Shown: in pieces, positions 33,933-43,440 of the stretch
How positions within the stretch are numbered: position 1 is the stretch's first letter
Layout of the letters: each line of letters opens with the position of its first letter
Source: Jonesia denitrificans DSM 20603
GTDB taxonomy: Bacteria > Actinomycetota > Actinomycetes > Actinomycetales > Cellulomonadaceae
Length of the DNA: 64,000 bases
Direction: 5' to 3'
NCBI RefSeq assembly: GCF_000024065.1
Contig: NC_013174.1
Location: forward strand, 930,001 to 994,000
Notes under the pieces: generated by a model
The model's database searches: none
The model's input: the letters and a program-made list of their open reading frames with translations, nothing else
Told to the model about the DNA's origin: nothing
Translations under genes and position numbers: made by a program

Positions 33933-35972
33933 GTGAACGCGTTCCGTAAGTGGCGGTATGGCAACTGGTTCATTCCCGTTGTCTCGGGCCTCCTCATTCT
34001 CGTGTCGTTTGGCGTCGAAAAGCTCTTCGTCGGCAGCTGGAACGTCACGGTCGGTCCGCAATGGTGGATCGACGCTGGCGAACACGCCCACGGTTCTGGT
34101 CATGTGTTTACCCTTGCGAACGCGTTCATGCTCGCCGCAGCAATTGTCGCGGGGTACGGAATCGTCGTGAAGGCCGTCCGGGCACTGCTCGTAAAGTTCA
34201 TCAGTATCGACCTGCTCGTATCGATTGCAGCGTTCGGCGCGATACTCATCGGCAACTTCTGGGAAGCTGCCGCCGTGACGTTCCTCTTCGCGATCGGTCA
34301 CGCTCTCGAAGCCGGCACGATGAACAAGACCCGTGCAGCGCTCGCTGAGTTGGTCGCGGTGGCCCCCGACGTTGCAGTCGTGATGCGCGACGGTGAGCAG
34401 GTCGAGATCGCCGCACATCAGGTGCGCATGGGCGAGATCGTGCTCGTAAAGAACGGAGCGAAAGTTCCCGTCGACGGGCAGGTCGTGTCAGGCACCGGAG
34501 CGATCGACGAGGCATCGATCACGGGTGAGTCGATCCCGGTCGAAAAGACGAAGTCAGATCACGTGTTTGCGGGCACGATCTCGCGGGGCGGATTCCTACA
34601 GGTCATGGCGACCGGCATCGGAGCCGACACGACGCTCGCGCGCATCATTCACCGTGTCGAAGAAGCGCAGGATGCGAAAGCGAAAACGCAGGCATTCATC
34701 GACCGATTCTCGAAGTGGTACACGCCCGCGGTGATGGTACTCGCGCTTGCGGCGGGCCTCATCTCTGGTGACGTAGTGCTCGGCCTCACGTTGCTCGTGA
34801 TCGGTTGCCCGGGCGCGCTCGTCATCTCGATTCCCGTGGCGATCGTAGCGGGAATCGGCCGCTCGGCCCGCAACGGGATTCTCATCAAGGGCGGCGAGTA
34901 CCTCGAAACCTCGGCCAAGATCTCGGCCGTCGCAGTCGATAAGACGGGGACTCTCACCGAGGGCCGCCCGGTACTCACCGACATCGTTGTGCTCAATCCT
35001 GAAGCGGATCGGCGCGAGGTGCTTCGCTGGGCAGCCGCCGCAGAAGCAGGGTCCGAGCACCCACTTGCCCGCCCGATCCTCGACACCGCACGAGAAGAAG
35101 GAGTGGCCCCCGAGGGGCTTCCGGGATCGGTCACACCGGTCGTGGGCAAGGGGATCGTGGCCGACGCTCACGACAAGCGGGTACTCATCGGTAACGTGCC
35201 GCTGCTCGAACAGTACGGGATCGTGAACGACGCGGGGGCGGCTGTGGCTGCGAAGAAACTGGCGGCGGCAGGCAAGACCCCGATGATTGTCGCGGTCGAT
35301 GAGAGCCTGCTTGGCGTAATCGGTGTCGCAGATACGATCCGCGAGGATGCCCCCGAGATGATCAGGCGCTTGCACGCTAGCGGGGTGCAGAAGGTGGTGA
35401 TGCTCACCGGAGATACGCGCCTTGTCGCCGAAGCCATCGGTGAGGCGGTCGGCATCGATGAGATCCATGCTTCGTTGCTACCCGAGGACAAGCTCGACGC
35501 TGTCGCGCGGTTGCAGCGCGAGGGGCACACGGTCGCGATGGTGGGCGACGGCGTGAACGACGCCCCGGCCCTCGCGACCGCCGACATTGGTGTTGCCATG
35601 GGTGCAGCGGGCTCAGCGGTGGCCGTGGAGACGGCAGACATTGCCCTGATGGGTGACAACCTCTTGAAACTGCCCGAAGCAATCAGCCTCGCCAAACGCA
35701 CCGTGAACGTCATGCGCCAGAACATCTGGATCGCGCTCATCACCGTTGTCGTGCTGCTCGTCGGGGTCTTCGCAGGGGGTGTCACGATGGCTATCGGCAT
35801 GCTCGTGCACGAGGGATCGGTGCTCATCGTAATCCTCAACGCGGTGCGCCTGCTGCGCAACACCCAAGGAGCCACTGCGTTGTCGAGGAGTGAACGCGCC
35901 CGAGCCGCACATGAAACAGGCCGCCCGGTCGAACCAGCCACGGCCCAGAGTTCATCCGAACTTCCATCTTGA
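33933..35972 (+). CDS. P1B-type metal ATPase with CPG motif
   Basis: 679 residues from GTG 33933 with GAAAGG as ribosome site. Core P-type motifs: TGES at 197-200, phosphorylation site DKTGT at 336-340, SEHP at 374-377 and GDGVND at 538-543. The transmembrane metal motif is Cys292-Pro-Gly (VIGCPGALVIS) instead of CPC, and the last helices carry HEGS at 626-629, resembling the HEG motif of P1B-4 cobalt/iron/zinc pumps. No N-terminal HMA domain. Metal and direction are therefore uncertain; it is not a standard copper or cadmium exporter. First transport gene of the island operon. Confidence 0.88.
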   Translation: MNAFRKWRYGNWFIPVVSGLLILVSFGVEKLFVGSWNVTVGPQWWIDAGEHAHGSGHVFTLANAFMLAAAIVAGYGIVVKAVRALLVKFISIDLLVSIAAFGAILIGNFWEAAAVTFLFAIGHALEAGTMNKTRAALAELVAVAPDVAVVMRDGEQVEIAAHQVRMGEIVLVKNGAKVPVDGQVVSGTGAIDEASITGESIPVEKTKSDHVFAGTISRGGFLQVMATGIGADTTLARIIHRVEEAQDAKAKTQAFIDRFSKWYTPAVMVLALAAGLISGDVVLGLTLLVIGCPGALVISIPVAIVAGIGRSARNGILIKGGEYLETSAKISAVAVDKTGTLTEGRPVLTDIVVLNPEADRREVLRWAAAAEAGSEHPLARPILDTAREEGVAPEGLPGSVTPVVGKGIVADAHDKRVLIGNVPLLEQYGIVNDAGAAVAAKKLAAAGKTPMIVAVDESLLGVIGVADTIREDAPEMIRRLHASGVQKVVMLTGDTRLVAEAIGEAVGIDEIHASLLPEDKLDAVARLQREGHTVAMVGDGVNDAPALATADIGVAMGAAGSAVAVETADIALMGDNLLKLPEAISLAKRTVNVMRQNIWIALITVVVLLVGVFAGGVTMAIGMLVHEGSVLIVILNAVRLLRNTQGATALSRSERARAAHETGRPVEPATAQSSSELPS

Positions 35973-35987
35973 GAAAGGACCACACAC

Positions 35988-36419
35988 ATGAGTGAGAACC
36001 AGTTCAGCGTCGGCGAGAAGGCGACGCACTTCATCATCGACGAGGTCGCGAAAGCAAACACGAATTTTCGTCAGGTGCTCCGACGGGAAAGCTTTCCCAA
36101 CTCGTTGCGATGACGATTCCGGTGGGCGGGGAGATCGGCGACGAGGTGCATGACACCACCGACCAGTTGCTGAGTTTTGTGTCGGGGCAGCGGAGAGGCC
36201 GACTTTGACGGCGAGACGCACACCGTTGATGCTGGCGACCTGTGCGCTGTCCCGGCCGGTACTCGCCACAACTTCCGCAACACTGGCAATGAGCCGTTGG
36301 TGCTCTACACCGTCTATTCACCTCCGGAGCACGCAATTGACGCGGCGTATGCCACGAAGGAACTCGCTGATGCGGCAGAGGCTTCGGGTGAAGACTCTCC
36401 GCCACAGGCAACCAAGTAA
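35988..36419 (+). pseudogene. Cupin-domain protein, interrupted by two frameshifts
   Basis: Starts at ATG 35988 with GAAAGGA. The frame reads FSVGEKATHFIIDEVAKANT, shifts near 36082 (a one-base loss; TGKLSQLVAMTIPVGG continues in another frame), shifts back near 36188 (GEADFDGETHTVDAGDLCAV, PAGTRHNFRNTGNEPLVLYT) and ends at 36419. The two shifts cancel, but between them the original frame has stops (TGA at 36110). A cupin barrel of about 143 residues would result if restored. Either a pseudogene or a sequencing error; the partner role in metal handling is unknown. Confidence 0.75.
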
Positions 36420-36454
36420 GTGTCACTCACCTGGAGAATGAGGAGAAGTCAATA

Positions 36455-37360
36455 ATGTCGAAAGCGCTGGTCTTCGCCGCCTATGGCGGCCCCGAGACGC
36501 AGGAACTCGTTGAACGCCCCGCACCGGCGCCTGGGCCTGGAGAGCTCGCGATCGAAGTGAAAGCGGCCGGGGTGAACCCTGCTGACTGGAAGATCCGTGC
36601 GGGGCAGATGGGCTCCCACTGGCCGCTTCCCGCACCGATGGGCCGAGAGGCCTCCGGTGTCGTCACCGCCGTAGGCGCAGAGGTCGAGAACTTCGCTGTC
36701 GGTGACATGGTGCTCGGCCTCGCGGCCAAAGGACAGGGAACGTTCGCGAAGCACACAGTGTTGGATGCGGCACAAACCGTCCAGAAGCCCGAAGAGCTTT
36801 CCTTTGTTGACGCTGCAGCACTGCCTGTCGCAGGGGCGACTGCGTATGACGTGACGCATCAGATCGAGCTGGAACCTGGTCAGACGATGCTGATTCTTGG
36901 CGCCGGAGGTGGGGTCGGGCTGATGGCGGCGCAGATCGGCAATGTGCACAAGTTCACGGTCATCGGTGTGGCCAGTGCAGCGAAGCAGGAACTGGTGGAG
37001 TCGACCGGTGCGACGTTCGTTGCCTCCGGGGAGGGTGCGGCTGACCGGGTGCGTGCCATCGCGCCGGAGGGTGTTGATGTGCTCATCGACCTGGTCGGTG
37101 GGCAGGCGGTTCGTGATCTCGCGGTCGTCGCCAAAGACCCGAGCGTCATCATCAGTACCGCAGACCCGACCACCGTGCAGCAACTCGGTGGCGTAGCGGT
37201 GGTGCGCACGCGTGAAGGGCTCGAGAAGGTCACCGGCGTCGCCCAGTACGGTCTCGTCGACCCGCAGGTGACGGACCGGTACAGTCTCGATCGGGCTGCG
37301 GAAGCCGTCGCCATGGTGGAGGCCGGGCACACTGCCGGCAAAGTGATCATCGAACCATGA
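36455..37360 (+). CDS. NADP-dependent quinone-oxidoreductase-type MDR protein
   Basis: 301 residues from ATG 36455, with ribosome site GAGGAG. Zinc-free medium-chain dehydrogenase/reductase: a GroES-like N-terminal domain (APGPGELAIEVKAAGVNPADWKIR, read in parts) and a Rossmann fold with LILGAGGGVGLMAAQIG. Such enzymes reduce quinones or activated alkenes with NADPH and are often oxidative-stress responsive. Sits in the island operon with the methyltransferase starting in its stop codon. Confidence 0.88.
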   Translation: MSKALVFAAYGGPETQELVERPAPAPGPGELAIEVKAAGVNPADWKIRAGQMGSHWPLPAPMGREASGVVTAVGAEVENFAVGDMVLGLAAKGQGTFAKHTVLDAAQTVQKPEELSFVDAAALPVAGATAYDVTHQIELEPGQTMLILGAGGGVGLMAAQIGNVHKFTVIGVASAAKQELVESTGATFVASGEGAADRVRAIAPEGVDVLIDLVGGQAVRDLAVVAKDPSVIISTADPTTVQQLGGVAVVRTREGLEKVTGVAQYGLVDPQVTDRYSLDRAAEAVAMVEAGHTAGKVIIEP

Positions 37361-38025
37361 CCCAGCTGCCTGAGGCACCGACGGACGCCGTATTCACAGA
37401 AGCACGGACGTCTGATCCTGTGGCCTCAATAAACCGGGTGGCCGATGCATACGGGTCGCCTGAGGTTGATATCGAGGGCATTCTCGGTGCCGAGATCTCA
37501 CCGGATGACCCTGATCGTGCGGTCATCGAGCCGTGGGCCGCGGCAGTCGATGGCCCCATTCTCGATGTCGGCGCGGGTACCGGGCGTTGGACCGGTCACC
37601 TCGCACGCCTCGGACACACGGTGGAAGGGCTCGAGCCATCGGATCGCCTCATCACGATTGCCCGAGCCAGACATCCCGCGGTTGTGTTCCATCACGATTC
37701 CATCGAAGATCTCGCCCGTTGCGAGACCCGCTGGGGCGGGATCCTCGCCTGGTATTCGACCATTCACATGAGTTCAGAAGAGCTCCTACACGCGCTCGTA
37801 ACACTGCGCACTCGGCTGGGTGACGGCGGATCGCTGCTGATGTCCTTTTTCGCGGGGCCGCGGCTGGAGGTATTCGACCATCCGGTCGCCGCCGCATACC
37901 GGTGGCCGATGAACAAAATGGTCGAAGCCCTCACCCACGCCGGGTTCGAGGTGATCGGGCAGCGCTCGAACCCGCGGACGCCCCACGCGTACATCACTGC
38001 ACGCGCCACCCCTGGCTTCAGCTGA
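37357..38025 (+). CDS. Class I SAM-dependent methyltransferase
   Basis: 222 residues from ATG 37357, four-base overlap with the oxidoreductase gene. AdoMet motif I is clear, ILDVGAGTGRWTGHLARLGH, followed by motif II acid EGLEPSD and the post-motif YSTIHMSSEELLHAL. Substrate unknown; the short Ubi/thiopurine-type fold would fit a small molecule. It ends 63 bases before the Crp/Fnr regulator. Confidence 0.85.
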   Translation: MTQLPEAPTDAVFTEARTSDPVASINRVADAYGSPEVDIEGILGAEISPDDPDRAVIEPWAAAVDGPILDVGAGTGRWTGHLARLGHTVEGLEPSDRLITIARARHPAVVFHHDSIEDLARCETRWGGILAWYSTIHMSSEELLHALVTLRTRLGDGGSLLMSFFAGPRLEVFDHPVAAAYRWPMNKMVEALTHAGFEVIGQRSNPRTPHAYITARATPGFS

Positions 38026-38088
38026 AGCGCGGGTGTTGTGCCACGAGTCGCCATACTAGAAGGGAACGGAAGGGACTGGAAGGGAAGG

Positions 38089-38817
38089 ATGCCGTTGGCT
38101 GTTTCAACCGATGTGGATGCTGATCCAGCAAATGATCTCTGCGTGGCCCGTGTACCACTGTTTCAAGGGCTCACACATACGCAGCAAGTGGAAGTTGCAG
38201 GATTTGCACGTACCGTCCGATTAGACGCTGTCGAGCAGGCGTATATAGCAGGCTCGGATATGTCGCAGTTGATGGTGGTGCACACCGGTCAGGTGAAGAT
38301 CGCTCGAACAAGTGCGGCTGGGCACGAGCAGGTGATCCGGGTCCTCGGGCCGGGCGACTTCATCGGAGAGTCCGCGTTTCTCACCGGCACGAGACCCGAT
38401 CACGCAGCAGAAGCGCTCGTGTATACTGAACTGTGCGTGTTCCGTCATGCCGATCTCGGGCGTCTCGTCGAGAAGTATCCGAGCATCGGGCCGTGCATGC
38501 TGCAAGGAGTGAGTCAGCGCTTGGAAGATACTGAGGCGCGACTGGCTTCTGTCATCTCGGGAAACGTGAGCTCTCGTCTCGCCGATTGCCTGCTCTCGCT
38601 CCCTGCGACGCCAGGGCCGCGAGGAGCCATCGACGTGACGCTGCCGCTCGCAAAGAAGGACATCGCCTTGCTCCTGTCCACGACACCAGAGTCCCTCAGT
38701 CGGCAACTTCGCAAACTCACAGACACCGGGGTGATCTCACAACAGGAACAGGGGCGGATCACGATCACTGATGTGACCGCGCTCACCGCACTCTCAACCC
38801 TCACGAGGAGAGACTGA
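38089..38817 (+). CDS. Crp/Fnr family transcriptional regulator
   Basis: 242 residues from ATG 38089, chosen for its GGAAGG ribosome site over the longer frame. A cyclic-nucleotide-type beta barrel (VVHTGQVKIAR, VLGPGDFIGESAFLTG) joins a winged helix. The recognition helix TTPESLSRQLRKL has Glu-x-x-Ser-Arg, the arrangement with which Fnr reads TTGAT half-sites. It has four cysteines (DLCVA, ELCVF, GPCML, ADCLL), spaced unlike the Fnr iron-sulphur cluster. Likely an effector-sensing regulator of the metal ATPase genes. Confidence 0.9.
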   Translation: MPLAVSTDVDADPANDLCVARVPLFQGLTHTQQVEVAGFARTVRLDAVEQAYIAGSDMSQLMVVHTGQVKIARTSAAGHEQVIRVLGPGDFIGESAFLTGTRPDHAAEALVYTELCVFRHADLGRLVEKYPSIGPCMLQGVSQRLEDTEARLASVISGNVSSRLADCLLSLPATPGPRGAIDVTLPLAKKDIALLLSTTPESLSRQLRKLTDTGVISQQEQGRITITDVTALTALSTLTRRD

Positions 38818-38827
38818 GAACAGCACC

Positions 38828-40753
38828 GTGCCAGCCCAGACCATCGCCCCACGTACCTCGGAAGCGTCACACGCAATGTCATCGACGGTGGATTTTCTTC
38901 GCAACCGCAAGCTCATGATGTTCGTGCTCGTCGGTTTGGCGACCGGGGTTATGCTCTGGCTGACCGGCGCAGAGATGGCTCTCGGGGTCACCGCATACTT
39001 GGTGCTCGGTATCGTGATCGTGATCACCGCGATCGACATGTTCAAAGATCTGATGCGCGGGCATTGGGGGCTCGACATTCTTGCGGTCATCGCCATGATC
39101 GCGACACTCGCCGTACAGGAATATGTCGCGGGGCTCATCATCGCGTTGATGCTCACCGGAGGGGAAGCACTCGAAGACCTCGCCGCTCGCCGCGCGAGCC
39201 GAGAACTCGACCAACTGTTGAACCGAGCCCCAGCATTCGCGGGTCGAATTCACCCGGTAACAGGTGAGGTCGAACGCATCGCGATCGAAGAGGTGAAGGT
39301 CGGCGACGAACTGCTGGTGCGCTCCTCAGAGATCCTCCCCGTCGACGGGGTGCTCCTATCGGATCACGCGACGATTGATGAATCATCCGTGACCGGTGAA
39401 CCGATCCCGGTGAACTACCACGCGGGCGACCCACTGCTTTCTGGAACGGTCAACAGAACGACGAGCTTCACGATGCGCGCGCAGAAGGTGGCAGCCGATT
39501 CGAACTACGCCTCGATCGTACGGTTGGTCGAGGAGGCCGTGGACTCCCGGGCACCGATGGTGCGACTCGCCGACCGTTATGCGGTGCCGTTCACCATTGT
39601 GTCATTGCTGATTGCGGGCTTCGCGTGGTTTCTCAGCGGGGATCCGGTGCGATTTGCCGAGGTGCTCGTCGTGGCGACGCCGTGCCCGCTGCTCATCGCC
39701 ACCCCGGTCGCGTTTATGGGCGGGATGAGTTCCGCGGCAAAGCTCAACGTCATCATCAAAGACGGTGGCGTGTTAGAGGTGCTCGCCCGGGTCCGTGCAG
39801 TCGCATTCGACAAGACCGGCACCTTGACCGAAGGTAAAGCCGACGTCGTCGAGATTCACCCTGCTGCTCGCACCGTAGACGAGACGCTGCAGCTCGCGGC
39901 CGCCGCCGAGCAGTACTCCGTGCACGTGTTCGCCGATCCGATCGTGGCATCGGCACGCACACAGCAACTTGAGCTTCCCGAAGTGGTGACGGCCGACGAG
40001 GTGGCAACAAACGGTGTCCTCGCCTCTCTGGCAGACGGCACTTCGGTGCGAGTGGGCAAGCCCTCATTTATCGAAGAGGTGACCGGGCCGATCGATCGAC
40101 CCGTACTCTCAGCTGGGGAGACGGCCGTCTACGTATCGGTCGGTGACGAGCTCGCCGGAGTGATCATCTTGTCCGACCCGATTCGTGAGCAGTCTGCAGA
40201 CACGGTGTCCCGTCTTCGCCGAGCAGGCGTAGCCGAGATCGCGATGGTGACCGGTGATATCACGTCGACCGCGGAGTCTGTCGCACACGCGGTCGACATT
40301 CAGACGGTGCACGCTGAGACCACTCCCCAGACCAAGGTGCGGATTGTGCAGGCGATGCGGCCGAGACCCGTACTCATGGTCGGCGATGGGATCAATGATG
40401 CCCCGGTGCTCGCGGCCGCCGATGTCGGTGTTGCGATGGCGGGCAGGGGTGCAACGGTCGCGAGCGAGTCAGCAGCGGCGGTGATCATCTCGAACGACAT
40501 CGCGCGAGTGGCAGATGTGGCCTATGTCTCGCGGCGCACGGTGCAGATCGCCCTGCAGTCGATCTGGATGGGCATCATCATCTCAGTCGGTTTGATGCTC
40601 GTCGCCGCATTCGGCTATTTGCCGGCGGTGGTGGGAGCGCTGCTGCAAGAGATTGTTGACCTTGTGGCCATTCTGTCGGCGCTCCGCGCGCTCCGAGCGC
40701 ACCGGGGTGCGCGGCGCGAGAGCCCTGCTCGGCGGGAAGTGCCGGTAGGCTAA
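38828..40753 (+). CDS. P1B-type metal ATPase with TPC motif
   Basis: 641 residues from GTG 38828, ten bases after the regulator. Motifs: TGEP at 189-192 (in place of TGES), TPCP at 284-287 in the metal helix (VVATPCPLLIATP), DKTGT at 328-332 and GDGIND at 519-524. The usual SEHP of the nucleotide domain is altered (EQYSVHVFADPI). No HMA domain. TPC is typical of the poorly understood P1B-5 group, though the hemerythrin tail of that group is absent. Both ATPases of this strand therefore lack CPC; substrate unknown. Confidence 0.87.
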   Translation: MPAQTIAPRTSEASHAMSSTVDFLRNRKLMMFVLVGLATGVMLWLTGAEMALGVTAYLVLGIVIVITAIDMFKDLMRGHWGLDILAVIAMIATLAVQEYVAGLIIALMLTGGEALEDLAARRASRELDQLLNRAPAFAGRIHPVTGEVERIAIEEVKVGDELLVRSSEILPVDGVLLSDHATIDESSVTGEPIPVNYHAGDPLLSGTVNRTTSFTMRAQKVAADSNYASIVRLVEEAVDSRAPMVRLADRYAVPFTIVSLLIAGFAWFLSGDPVRFAEVLVVATPCPLLIATPVAFMGGMSSAAKLNVIIKDGGVLEVLARVRAVAFDKTGTLTEGKADVVEIHPAARTVDETLQLAAAAEQYSVHVFADPIVASARTQQLELPEVVTADEVATNGVLASLADGTSVRVGKPSFIEEVTGPIDRPVLSAGETAVYVSVGDELAGVIILSDPIREQSADTVSRLRRAGVAEIAMVTGDITSTAESVAHAVDIQTVHAETTPQTKVRIVQAMRPRPVLMVGDGINDAPVLAAADVGVAMAGRGATVASESAAAVIISNDIARVADVAYVSRRTVQIALQSIWMGIIISVGLMLVAAFGYLPAVVGALLQEIVDLVAILSALRALRAHRGARRESPARREVPVG

Positions 40754-40775
40754 CCCGCAAGGCCGACTCACACAG

Positions 40776-41087
40776 TCACGATCGGATCAGCCGGTTGACC
40801 GCGGCAGTGGACTCCTGAATTTTCTCGTGGGCGGCCTCGTCGCTAAGCTTGGCGGCATCGAGCACACAGTGCTTCAGGTGATCATCGAGCAGCCCCGTCG
40901 CCACCCCCTGCAGCGAGCGGGTGAGCGCACTGACATGGGTCAGAATGTGGATACAGTACTGCTCTTCGTCGATCATGTTCGCGATGCCCCGGGCCAAACC
41001 TTCGATTCGTTTCATGCGCTGCAGGTAGCGCTTCTTATCGTCGATATACCCGTGGTGCGACGCGTGCGATTCAGTGGTTGATGACAT
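40776..41087 (-). CDS. csoR: CsoR-family copper-sensing repressor
   Basis: 103 residues from ATG 41087. CsoR binds Cu(I) through Cys-His-Cys: here the Cys in EEQYCIHILTHV, a His of DDHLKHC and the Cys of KHCVLDAAK. The helical-bundle opening KKRYLQRMKRIEGLARGI is family-typical. It lies 24 bases downstream of copB on the same strand, so it probably represses its own operon. Confidence 0.93.
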   Translation of the reverse strand: MSSTTESHASHHGYIDDKKRYLQRMKRIEGLARGIANMIDEEQYCIHILTHVSALTRSLQGVATGLLDDHLKHCVLDAAKLSDEAAHEKIQESTAAVNRLIRS

Positions 41088-41111
41088 GTGCTGATCCTGG
41101 GCTGCGTGAGG

Positions 41112-43205
41112 TCAGTTCGTGCGTTCGAGCACGGCGCGAGTGCTGGCTTCTGGGCTGAGATCGACGCGACGCAAGAGCTGGGCATTCAGCGCCACGACGA
41201 TCGTCGACAGCGACATCAGAATCGCTCCGACTGACATCGGCAGCACGAACCCGACGCGAGCGAGCACACCGGCGGCAAGCGGCACCGAAATCAAGTTGTA
41301 CCCCGCCGCCCACCACAGGTTCTGTTTCATCTTGCGGTAGGCAGCACGTGAGAGTTCGATCACTGAGAGCACCGAACGCGGGTCAGAGCTGGCGAGGATC
41401 ACCCCTGCCGACGCGATCGCCACATCGGTGCCCGCCCCGATAGCGATACCAACATCGGCTTGCGCGAGGGCGGGGGCATCGTTGACACCGTCGCCGACCA
41501 TCGCGACAGCCGTGCCTTCGTGCTGCAACTCGGCCACCTTCGCGGCCTTATCTTCGGGGCGCACGCCCGCGAACACACGGTCGATACCGAGTTCGCGAGC
41601 AACCTCCCCCGCGACGGCTGCAGCGTCACCGGTGATCATCACGACCACAACACCGAGCCGATGCAGTGCGGCGAGGGCATCGCGCGACTCCGGGCGAATC
41701 TCATCGGCGAGCTTCAGCCCGCCGATCATGATTCCGTCACGAACGACATGCAGAATGATGGCACCTTCGGCCCGCCAGGCATCGGCTGCACCGATCTCGG
41801 GCTGCCCGGTTTCTTCCAGAAGCCGGGGCCCACCGACCCGAATCTCGTGGCCGGCCACGGTGGCGGTGACGCCAACCGCCGGTGAAGAAGAGAACCCGGT
41901 GGCGGGTGCAAGGCTGAGGCCTCGGTCGCTCGCCGCGGCGACGATCGCTTTGGCGAGGGGGTGCTCGCTGTCGGCCTCGGCCGCGGCAGCCAGGGCCAGC
42001 AGGGCGTGCTCGTCAACATCGCCGACTGGCACGACACGGGTGACAACCGGTTCGCCCTTGGTGAGTGTGCCCGTCTTGTCGAAGAGCACCGCGTCGACTT
42101 GGCGCATCGTCTCGAGCGCGAAACGATCTTTCACGAGCACCCCGCTGCGAGCCGCGCGCTCGGTGGCGATGGAAACCACGAGCGGAATCGCCAAGCCGAG
42201 CGCGTGCGGGCAGGCGATCACTAGCACGGTAATGGTGCGCATCACGGCCGCATCTGGGTCGCCCACGAGCATCCAAACGATCGCGGTGATGACCGCTGCG
42301 GCGAGGGCGAACCAGAACAGCCACCCTGCAGCCCGGTCGGCGATGCGCTGCGCCCGAGACGACGAGTTTTGTGCGTCGGCGACGAGTCGGTTGATGCCGG
42401 CAAGTGTCGTGTCGTCTCCGATGGCGGTGACTCTGACCCGCAGCCCCGAATCGGTCGCGACCGTGCCGGCGGTCACCGCATCACCCTCGCTGCGGGTCGC
42501 GGGGAGCGATTCGCCGGTGATCATCGATTCATCCATGGCCGCACGTCCGTCAACAATCATGCCGTCGGCCGGCACGCTGCCGCCCGGGCGCACGATCACG
42601 AGATCATCAACGCGCAACTCCGCCGGGCTCACCGTGACGGCCGTTTCACCCTCGACCCGCTCGGCTTCGTCGGGCAAAAGCGCCGCGAGAGAGTCGAGCG
42701 CAGAAGTGGTCTGGGCGAGCGAACGCATCTCGATCCAGTGCCCGAGCAGCATAATGACCACCAGCAGCGCGAGTTCCCACCAGAATTCGAGCTCGTGATG
42801 CAACAGCCCGAGTGTTGCGCCCCACGATGCGAGGAAGGCCACGGTGATGCCCAGGGCGATCAGCAGCATCATGCCCGGTTTGCGGGCCTTGATTTCGCTC
42901 ACCGTGCCCGTCAAGAATGGGGAGCCGCCCCAGACATACATCACTGTGCCGATAACAGGTGCGAGCCAGGTGGCCCAGCCTGGTACTGAATAGCCGAGGA
43001 TCATGGCAAACATTGGCGAGAACGCGACGACTGGCACCGCGAGCACGAGATTCACCCAGAACAGGCGCCGAAACTGTGCCACATGGCCGTCGTGGCCGTC
43101 GTGGCCGTCGTGACCAACGTGATCCTCGTGCCCAGTACGCTCGTGGTGCTCATGGCCACTGTAAGGCCCGTGGTCGTGTCCGTGGCCCGCGTGTGGCTTC
43201 GTCAT
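41112..43205 (-). CDS. copB: CopB-type copper-exporting P1B-3 ATPase
   Basis: 697 residues from ATG 43205, where a His-rich N-terminus starts (GHGHDHGPYSGHEHHERTGH, about 12 His in the first 41 residues). The metal helix carries CPH at 332-334 (VIACPHALGLAIP), as in P1B-3 pumps (Cu(II)/Ag exporters). TGES 230-233, DKTGT 376-380, and the nucleotide-domain SEHP are all present. It is regulated in all likelihood by the csoR gene that follows. The region upstream is a relic of a copA-like ATPase. Confidence 0.93.
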   Translation of the reverse strand: MTKPHAGHGHDHGPYSGHEHHERTGHEDHVGHDGHDGHDGHVAQFRRLFWVNLVLAVPVVAFSPMFAMILGYSVPGWATWLAPVIGTVMYVWGGSPFLTGTVSEIKARKPGMMLLIALGITVAFLASWGATLGLLHHELEFWWELALLVVIMLLGHWIEMRSLAQTTSALDSLAALLPDEAERVEGETAVTVSPAELRVDDLVIVRPGGSVPADGMIVDGRAAMDESMITGESLPATRSEGDAVTAGTVATDSGLRVRVTAIGDDTTLAGINRLVADAQNSSSRAQRIADRAAGWLFWFALAAAVITAIVWMLVGDPDAAVMRTITVLVIACPHALGLAIPLVVSIATERAARSGVLVKDRFALETMRQVDAVLFDKTGTLTKGEPVVTRVVPVGDVDEHALLALAAAAEADSEHPLAKAIVAAASDRGLSLAPATGFSSSPAVGVTATVAGHEIRVGGPRLLEETGQPEIGAADAWRAEGAIILHVVRDGIMIGGLKLADEIRPESRDALAALHRLGVVVVMITGDAAAVAGEVARELGIDRVFAGVRPEDKAAKVAELQHEGTAVAMVGDGVNDAPALAQADVGIAIGAGTDVAIASAGVILASSDPRSVLSVIELSRAAYRKMKQNLWWAAGYNLISVPLAAGVLARVGFVLPMSVGAILMSLSTIVVALNAQLLRRVDLSPEASTRAVLERTN

Positions 43206-43216
43206 GGGTGTCTCCT

Positions 43217-43440
43217 CTCGGCTGGGCGACCGGGCCCGGTGTGCGTGGCAGCCTGCTTGGTGATGGACGTGAAGTCGCGCAGACGCAGGCTGTTGCCAAC
43301 GAAGAAGACGCTCGAGAACGCCATCGCCGGCGAGCCTTGGGTTGAGCATACCGAACGCTGCGACCGGAATCGCTGCCACGTTATAGGCGAACGCCCAAGA
43401 CAGGTTCGTCTTGATGGTGCCGAGCGTCTTGCGTCAGAGT
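43217..43440 (-). pseudogene. CopA-like ATPase, C-terminal relic
   Basis: Reading the minus strand from 43440: LGTIKTNLSWAFAYNVAAIP, then VAAFGMLNP, then after a frameshift MAFSSVFFVGNSLRLRDFTS, the last transmembrane helices of CopA-type P1B-1 ATPases. All catalytic parts are missing. The segment was probably the end of a copA that stood directly before copB. Confidence 0.8.

Noticed and set aside
34596-36061. Two long minus-strand open frames over the CPG ATPase gene
   Set aside because: Shadow frames of a well-recognised P-type ATPase; no start signals and odd composition.
41428-42798. 456-codon open frame antisense to copB
   Set aside because: GC-rich codon use leaves the antisense frame open; no family match and copB is clear on the other strand.
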